Of a stretch of DNA of 64,000 nt, positions 59,523-64,000 are shown piece by piece. The notes under the pieces are model-generated. The model was not told the origin of the DNA. It saw nothing but the letters and a program-made list of their open reading frames with translations, and did no database searches. The DNA is from CAWUEX02 sp038148375 (GTDB taxonomy: Bacteria; Pseudomonadota; Alphaproteobacteria; Rhodospirillales; Rhodospirillaceae). The DNA lies in contig JAYQVH010000002.1 in NCBI GenBank assembly GCA_038148375.1, forward strand, positions 248,001 to 312,000, given 5' to 3'. Within the stretch, counting starts at the first letter, position 1. Every line of letters starts with the position of its first letter. The position numbers and the translations under genes are program-made.

Positions 59523-59924
59523 ATGAACATCGGTGAAGCGGCCCGGCGCTCCGGGCTTTCGGCCAAAACCATCCGCTATTACGAGGAAACCGGGCTCATC
59601 GCCCCAGCGGCGCGGGCCGAAAACGGCTACCGCGATTACTCGGACCGTGACGTCCACAAGCTGCGGTTCGTGCGCCATGCCCGCGGCCTCGGCTTTTCCG
59701 TCGAAGAGTGTTCGCAGCTCTTATCGCTCTATCAGGATAAGGAGCGCCATTCGTCGGACGTCAAAGCCATCGCAGAACAGCATCTCGCCGACGTCGAAGA
59801 CAAAATCCGCGAGCTACAGGAACTGCGCAACACGCTCAGCCATCTGGTCACCTGCTGTCACGGCGACAACCGGCCCGACTGCCCGATCCTCGAAGGCATC
59901 GCGGAAGGGCCCGAAGATCAATAG
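59523..59924 (+). CDS. cueR: Copper-responsive MerR-family regulator CueR
   Basis: A 133-residue regulator (AGGAGG ribosome site 59511-59516, ATG 59523). The winged helix is MNIGEAARRSGLSAKTIRYYEETGLIAPAAR; the dimerisation helix follows, and the metal loop carries Cys112 and Cys120 in CCHGDNRPDCPIL, the same positions as the Cu(I) ligands of E. coli CueR, with an extra neighbouring Cys111. It activates copper-export genes when Cu(I) binds. Its promoter has a CueR box. It is 14 kb away from the copper cluster (36.7-46.1 kb), its likely target. It starts divergently from the aldehyde dehydrogenase gene. Confidence 0.95.
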   Translation: MNIGEAARRSGLSAKTIRYYEETGLIAPAARAENGYRDYSDRDVHKLRFVRHARGLGFSVEECSQLLSLYQDKERHSSDVKAIAEQHLADVEDKIRELQELRNTLSHLVTCCHGDNRPDCPILEGIAEGPEDQ

Positions 59925-59936
59925 TTAGGAAAACGC

Positions 59937-60758
59937 CTAAGCGTCTTTCGCCAGGCCGTGCAGGTATTCGCTGACGATCCGCGTCCACTCCTCCGGCTTT
60001 TCATCGGTGATGTCGACGCCGCCGCCTTCGATCTCGGCGTAGGTAAAGTGCGGGCAAAGTTCCATCGTCTTTTTCGCCAGCGGGTAGAGCATGTCGCCGG
60101 TGTTGTAGAGCGCCAGCGCCGGCTGAGTCATTTTCTGCATGGCCGCGCCGCCGTCATAGGTGAACGCCGCGCCGTGGCCGTACCAGAACGGGCCGCGCCC
60201 GATCAGCGGCTGGATGATGTAGCCGGTGCACAGGTTCAGCCCGTCGGGATGGTCCTTGACCCACTTCAGGCGTTTGACGAACGCATCCGACAGGTGTGAG
60301 CCATCTTCCTTCGGCGCGTAGTTTTTCTCTTCCTCAAGCACGGTGTCGATAAACGTCTGCTGTTCCTCTTTGCTCATCGGTCCGGGGCTCGACATCACCA
60401 CCGCGCGCACCCGCTCCGGATAGGCGATCGCCGCCTCGGTGACGATCTTGCTGCCGGTGTGATGGCCACCCAGGAACGCGCTCTCCAGTCCCAGGTAATC
60501 CAGTATGGCCGGGATCGAGGTGGCATAGTCGTGAATGGTCGGCGGCGTCGGCGGCGGATCGGACATGCCGAAGCCCGGCGTATCGATGCCGATGGCGCGG
60601 ATGCCCGCCTTGGCCAGCGGCTCATAGACGCGGTCGAACTGCCGGCTGGTCAGTGGCGATTGCGAACACAGGATCAGCGGCAGGCCGTCCGCGTTGGCGG
60701 TGTCCTGGTAGTGAATCTGGCCGAACGGCCCGTCGGCATAGCCGCGCTTCGGTGTCAT
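59937..60758 (-). CDS. Alpha/beta hydrolase with a GHHTG nucleophile elbow
   Basis: A 273-residue hydrolase-fold protein. Around the oxyanion strand it reads LPLILCSQSPLTSRQFDRVY and GIDTPGFGMSDPP. At the nucleophile elbow, where G-x-S-x-G is expected, it has LGGHHTGSKIV (Gly98-His99-His100-Thr101-Gly102), so the Ser is replaced by His. The late triad His is also absent: the usual GGGHDI-like stretch reads EGGGVDITDEKPEEW. It shares the QSP and HTG motifs with domain 1 of the double hydrolase at 31615, defining a divergent family. It may be non-hydrolytic or use other residues. Confidence 0.85.
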   Translation of the reverse strand: MTPKRGYADGPFGQIHYQDTANADGLPLILCSQSPLTSRQFDRVYEPLAKAGIRAIGIDTPGFGMSDPPPTPPTIHDYATSIPAILDYLGLESAFLGGHHTGSKIVTEAAIAYPERVRAVVMSSPGPMSKEEQQTFIDTVLEEEKNYAPKEDGSHLSDAFVKRLKWVKDHPDGLNLCTGYIIQPLIGRGPFWYGHGAAFTYDGGAAMQKMTQPALALYNTGDMLYPLAKKTMELCPHFTYAEIEGGGVDITDEKPEEWTRIVSEYLHGLAKDA

Positions 60759-60885
60759 GACGCCCCCGGTGAAAGTTTCTGCGACCCAGCCTATCCCTCG
60801 CCTCCATGCGCGGCAACGTGGTCAGCAGCGATGGGGTTTGCTATGCAATTGCGGGACTGACGTTGAACTCGACAGGACCCGCACC

Positions 60886-61806
60886 ATGAAATTCGCAGCC
60901 GCCTTTTTCGCTCTGTTGTTCGCTGCCGCCGCACAGGCCCAGGACTGGGACTACAGCACCGTCACCGCCGCGGACGGCGTGCCGCTGGTGGTGGCGGAGA
61001 CGGGCAACCCGGACGGCCCGGCGGTGCTGTTCATTCACGGCTATTCGCAAAGCCTGTCGTCGTGGAAGGCGCAGCTCAACGATCCGCTGTTGCAGGCGGC
61101 CTACCGGCTCGTGGCGGTGGACCTGCGCGGTCACAGCGCGTCGGGCAAGCCGTGGGCGGTGGATGCCTATGAGCCGCAGGACTGGGGCGACGATATCGCC
61201 ACGGTCATCGCGGAGAAAAATCTTAATAAGCCGGTGCTGATCGGCTGGTCCTTCGGCGGTACGGTGATGATGTCCTACGTGCGCCATCACGGCACGGACG
61301 ATATCTCCGGTTTGATCTTCGCCGGCGGGGCAATGTCGTTCGAACCGCGCGCCGATGCGCCCGCCTTCGACGATATGGACGACCTGCCGCCCGAGGTCGC
61401 CGAGCTGCGCCGCGGCATGATGCAGATGGCCTCGCCGGACATCGCGCTCAATCTCGCCGGCACCAAGCTGTTCGTCGGTCAGCTCGCCGCCGTGCCGCTG
61501 CCGGACGACACCATGGACGAAGCGCTGGCCTACAACATGATGCTGCCGGCCTACGTGCGCGATGCGATGGGTAAAAACCAGACCGACTTCACCGACCTCG
61601 CGGGCAACGTCAAAAGTCCGGCGCTGCTGATTCACGGCGCCGCCGATGCGCTGGTGCCCGTGTCCTTGGCGGAGACCAACGTCGGCTATCTGCCGAACTC
61701 CGAATTGATCGTTTACGACGGCATCGGCCATGCGCCGTTCCTGGAAGACCCGGCCCGGTTCAACGCCGATGTCATGGCCTTCGCCGAGCGGGTTTTTGCC
61801 CGCTGA
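60886..61806 (+). CDS. Secreted alpha/beta hydrolase
   Basis: A 306-residue protein with a signal peptide (KFAAAFFALLFAAAAQAQ; ATG 60886). The canonical triad is visible: nucleophile LIGWSFGGTVM (Ser122), the acid in IHGAADALVPV, and His in YDGIGHAPFLEDP. HGYSQSLSSW forms the oxyanion region. It resembles epoxide-hydrolase/haloperoxidase-like esterases. Unlike the hydrolase gene it diverges from, its triad is normal. A dispersed repeat lies just past its stop. Confidence 0.87.
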   Translation: MKFAAAFFALLFAAAAQAQDWDYSTVTAADGVPLVVAETGNPDGPAVLFIHGYSQSLSSWKAQLNDPLLQAAYRLVAVDLRGHSASGKPWAVDAYEPQDWGDDIATVIAEKNLNKPVLIGWSFGGTVMMSYVRHHGTDDISGLIFAGGAMSFEPRADAPAFDDMDDLPPEVAELRRGMMQMASPDIALNLAGTKLFVGQLAAVPLPDDTMDEALAYNMMLPAYVRDAMGKNQTDFTDLAGNVKSPALLIHGAADALVPVSLAETNVGYLPNSELIVYDGIGHAPFLEDPARFNADVMAFAERVFAR

Positions 61807-61821
61807 GTGACCAGAACGCGC

Positions 61822-61922
61822 CGTGTATGGGCTCGTGTGACGAAAATCTAACGTTCTGAAATCTCAGGCGGATTCGGGCAAAGTCTCAGTTACGCGCCGC
61901 GTGCATGGGCTCGTTCCTCGCA
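61822..61922 (+). repeat. Copy B of the dispersed two-core repeat element
   Basis: CGTGTATGGGCTCGT begins at 61822 and CGTGCATGGGCTCGT at 61900, the latter extended by TCCTCGCA to 61922. An AAAATCT block starts at 61843. The layout and core are the same as at 11004-11106, 51 kb away. It lies between two genes that end towards each other (hydrolase and PepSY protein). Confidence 0.7.
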
Positions 61923-61959
61923 AAATGACTCGGAGAATCTTTCTCGGGCGCGCTGAGCC

Positions 61960-63525
61960 TTACATCCACTTGCGTTTCCACCAGGCCACCGGCCCGGTCA
62001 GCGCCAGGATGATCGCCAGGATCGCGACGATGTCATTCACCCACACGAACTCGCCGTGGATGATGTTGCCGGTGTGGATATCGGCCAGGAACAGGTAGAC
62101 CGTCGTGCCCTCCACCGGCGGGTAGGCGACACCCGCAGGTTCGAAGCCGCCGTCCAACGTACCCGTCGAGATCATGCGCGAGTTCTTCAGGTACCAGGTG
62201 CCGCCGCGCCGGGTTGCATCCGTGATGGCGAGGAAGTCCGCCGGCATCTCCACGAACGTCCAGTCCTCATCTCCTATGCGGCGATACCCATTCCCCTTCG
62301 TGCCGATGCCGACGAACACGTAGTCACCTTCGCGCAGCAGGTTGACGTTGCCCGCATCGGTGCCGAGCGTCGCCGGCAGGCTGTCGTCGCCGCGCCACGT
62401 GCGGCCGCCGTCCTCTGAGTTGAGCACGCCGAAGCGTGTCGCCACCGAATAGCGCTCGGGCGCATCGGGGTAGGCGACGACATGCGTGATCTCGCCGTTG
62501 AGCGTCTTGAAGTGATAGATCGGCGGCAGGTTCTCGCGCGTCAGCGGCACCTCCTGGCCGACCTCGATCAGCCACCGGATGTGATCCACCAGCACGCCGG
62601 TAATGCTAACGTACAGGATCGGCACGATCGCCAGGATGCCGATCACCGGGCCGTGGCCGCGGTAGAGCCAGCGCAGCGTCTGCTGGCGCGCTTTCAGCTT
62701 GCCCTTGGGCTTGTCGCCGCGCCAGCGCCGGGGCAGGTACCAGAACAGCGCACCGGTCAGGCCGAGGATGCCCATGGCGATGCCGCCGTAGTCATTGATC
62801 AGGATCGACCACGGCTGGGACAGCAAGCCTTCGCCGACGTGCAGGTCGAGCACGAAGCGGTTGAGGGGCACTGTGTCCGGCAGGTTGCTGACATCGACCT
62901 CATCCAAGTTCACCCAGGTGACGTTGTCCGGTGCGCCGACGTCCAGGCGGAAGATCTCGCCGTGATGCGCGACGCCAACGAGTTCCGTGTTCGTGCTGCC
63001 GGGGCTGAGGCTGGTCACCACTTCGCCTTTGAGGGCGAGACGTTCAGCCCTGATATCTGCTGCGCTGCCGCTGCCGGAGACGGTCCAGAGGCCGTCATCC
63101 GTGGCCATGTAGATCAGATCGAGGCCGCCATCTCCCGCGGGGACGAACCGGAACACTTGCGGGTGGCCGCGCATGTCCGCGAAGGGAATGTCGCGCCAGG
63201 TTGCGCCGCTGTCCTCAGTCAGCCACAGGCCGCGTTCCGAGGCGCCGATCCAGCGTGCCGGGTCGTCCGTGTCGACTTCGATGTGCCGCATGATCGTGCC
63301 CGGCACCAGCCGGTCGATGGGCGCCGAGGTCACCCAGCTCGGCACCGACCACTGATGCGTCCAGCGCCAGTCGTGATGGTCGAGAATCCAGCCGGTGATC
63401 CCCAGCACCGACAGCCACGCCAGGGCCATCAGCCCGGCATACTTATGCACCGTACGGATGAGGGGATAGACGCGCGATGCGCTCTTTGTCTTTGTCCGGG
63501 ACTCGTGCGCTTCGATATCGGCCAT
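61960..63525 (-). CDS. PepSY-TM membrane protein with BNR-type repeats
   Basis: A 521-residue inner-membrane protein of the PepSY-associated TM family. N-terminal segment KYAGLMALAWLSVLGITGWIL follows LIRTVHKYAG (His of the family pattern); other segments are GGIAMGILGLTGALFWYL, GPVIGILAIVPILYVSITGVLVDH, and a last one near the C-terminus (AILAIILALTGPVAWWKRKWM). Unusually, the two exported loops carry BNR/sialidase-type beta motifs: ERGLWLTEDSGATWRDIP and GVLNSEDGGRTWRGDDSLP. So it combines a ferric-reductase-like TM frame with beta-propeller-type loops. Relatives act in siderophore uptake or periplasmic reduction. Confidence 0.85.
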   Translation of the reverse strand: MADIEAHESRTKTKSASRVYPLIRTVHKYAGLMALAWLSVLGITGWILDHHDWRWTHQWSVPSWVTSAPIDRLVPGTIMRHIEVDTDDPARWIGASERGLWLTEDSGATWRDIPFADMRGHPQVFRFVPAGDGGLDLIYMATDDGLWTVSGSGSAADIRAERLALKGEVVTSLSPGSTNTELVGVAHHGEIFRLDVGAPDNVTWVNLDEVDVSNLPDTVPLNRFVLDLHVGEGLLSQPWSILINDYGGIAMGILGLTGALFWYLPRRWRGDKPKGKLKARQQTLRWLYRGHGPVIGILAIVPILYVSITGVLVDHIRWLIEVGQEVPLTRENLPPIYHFKTLNGEITHVVAYPDAPERYSVATRFGVLNSEDGGRTWRGDDSLPATLGTDAGNVNLLREGDYVFVGIGTKGNGYRRIGDEDWTFVEMPADFLAITDATRRGGTWYLKNSRMISTGTLDGGFEPAGVAYPPVEGTTVYLFLADIHTGNIIHGEFVWVNDIVAILAIILALTGPVAWWKRKWM

Positions 63526-63532
63526 AACTGTC

Positions 63533-64000
63533 TTACAGGTTGACTGTATCCATCGCGCGTTCGGGATAGCGTGTCCCGGACACCGCGTCGGGCGGGCTCG
63601 CCGCTTCGATTGCCGCCAGGTCGCCCGCGCCCAAGCTTACGTCGAGCGCGCCCAGGTTCTCTTCCAGGCGGTCGATCTTGCGCGTGCCGGGGATCGGCAC
63701 GATCGTCTCGCCCTGGGCCAGCACCCAGGCGATGGCCAGCTGCGCCACGGTGCAGCCTTTGCCCGCCGCGATCTCGCTCAGCTTGTCGACCAGTGCCTTG
63801 TTGGCGTCGAAGTGTTCCGGCGTGAAGCGCGGCATGAACGAGCGCGTGTCGCCGTCCACCTTGACGTCGTCGGCGCTGTTGAACGCTCCGGTGATGAAGC
63901 CGCGGCTCAAGGGCGAGTAGGGCACGAAGCCGATGCCGAGCTCCCGGCAGGTGGGTAGTACGTCCGCTTCGACGTCACGGCTCCACAACGAATACTCGGT
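63533..64000 (-). CDS. Aldo/keto reductase, C-terminal part (runs off the window)
   Basis: The minus-strand frame is open to the window edge and encodes the last about 155 residues of an aldo/keto reductase of the AKR13/YakC type: TEYSLWSRDVEADVLPTCRELGIGFVPYSPLSRGFITG, then VAQLAIAWVLAQGETIVPIPGTRKIDRLEENLGAL, the C-terminal NADPH-binding helix and phosphate loop. The catalytic tetrad is beyond the edge. It ends 8 bp after the start of the PepSY gene on the same strand. Confidence 0.9.
   Translation of the reverse strand, partial: TEYSLWSRDVEADVLPTCRELGIGFVPYSPLSRGFITGAFNSADDVKVDGDTRSFMPRFTPEHFDANKALVDKLSEIAAGKGCTVAQLAIAWVLAQGETIVPIPGTRKIDRLEENLGALDVSLGAGDLAAIEAASPPDAVSGTRYPERAMDTVNL

Overview
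The window is GC-rich, gene-dense bacterial DNA with short intergenic gaps, GTG and TTG starts alongside ATG, and gene families typical of Alphaproteobacteria (DUF721 divergent from mutY, AcuI, DUF6491, an Lrp regulator divergent from cysE). A marine or soil Rhodospirillales-like alphaproteobacterium is the best inference; no rRNA, tRNA, CRISPR, integrase or transposase was seen, so the placement is tentative.

Layout. 0-11 kb: a PilJ/NarX-type sensor kinase split by an in-frame stop, a DUF6491 secreted protein, a MipA/OmpV outer-membrane protein, DUF721/DciA, mutY, a maeB malic enzyme that has lost two internal blocks, an OppA-like binding protein, a cNMP-binding protein, acuI, then an M23 peptidase overlapping a Cys-rich secreted protein. 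11-15 kb: a repeat-bearing AT-rich gap, a DUF1800 protein and a flavin oxidase. 15.5-20.5 kb: an unusual secreted-protein block with two tandem paralogues of an unrecognised family, a cytochrome c fused to GLUG repeats, a beta-propeller and a membrane-anchored NmrA-like protein. 20.6-30.4 kb: two MFS transporters, two zinc-less MDR reductases, a MarC protein with an early stop next to a Dps remnant, an amidoligase/glutamine-amidotransferase pair, a secreted alpha/beta hydrolase and metY. 30.4-30.9 kb: a non-coding gap between converging genes, full of inverted repeats. 31-35.7 kb: an AllA-like lyase, a double alpha/beta hydrolase without its triads, and a membrane protein / DUF1330 / glutaredoxin-DinB / cytochrome c run. 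36.7-46.1 kb: a copper-handling cluster (small secreted protein, CusC/TolC lipoprotein, multicopper oxidase, YcnI, CopC-CopD fusion, two DUF3526 ABC permeases, DUF1838). 46-64 kb: mostly minus-strand metabolic genes (serine hydrolase, TPR-sulfotransferase, a broken Kef antiporter, cysE with a divergent Lrp regulator, M20 and M29 peptidases, CorC, FAD monooxygenase, aldehyde dehydrogenase), plus cueR with its own CueR-type promoter, two more hydrolases, a PepSY membrane protein with BNR repeats, and a partial aldo/keto reductase.

How the genes fit together. The clearest functional unit is copper homeostasis: the 36.7-46.1 kb run handles export, oxidation and periplasmic binding of copper, and CueR at 59.5 kb is the natural regulator. 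Sulfur assimilation is represented by CysE and MetY. The most striking theme is gene decay: three otherwise intact frames (kinase, MarC, Kef) are each cut by a single in-frame stop, two of them exactly where the family has glutamine, while maeB and dps have lost large internal or 5' blocks. Either the lineage is shedding genes or the assembly carries errors; read-level checks would decide. The most novel-looking non-coding material is a two-copy dispersed element (about 11.0 and 61.8 kb) with a duplicated ATGGGCTCGT core, and the palindrome-rich convergent gap at 30.4-30.9 kb.
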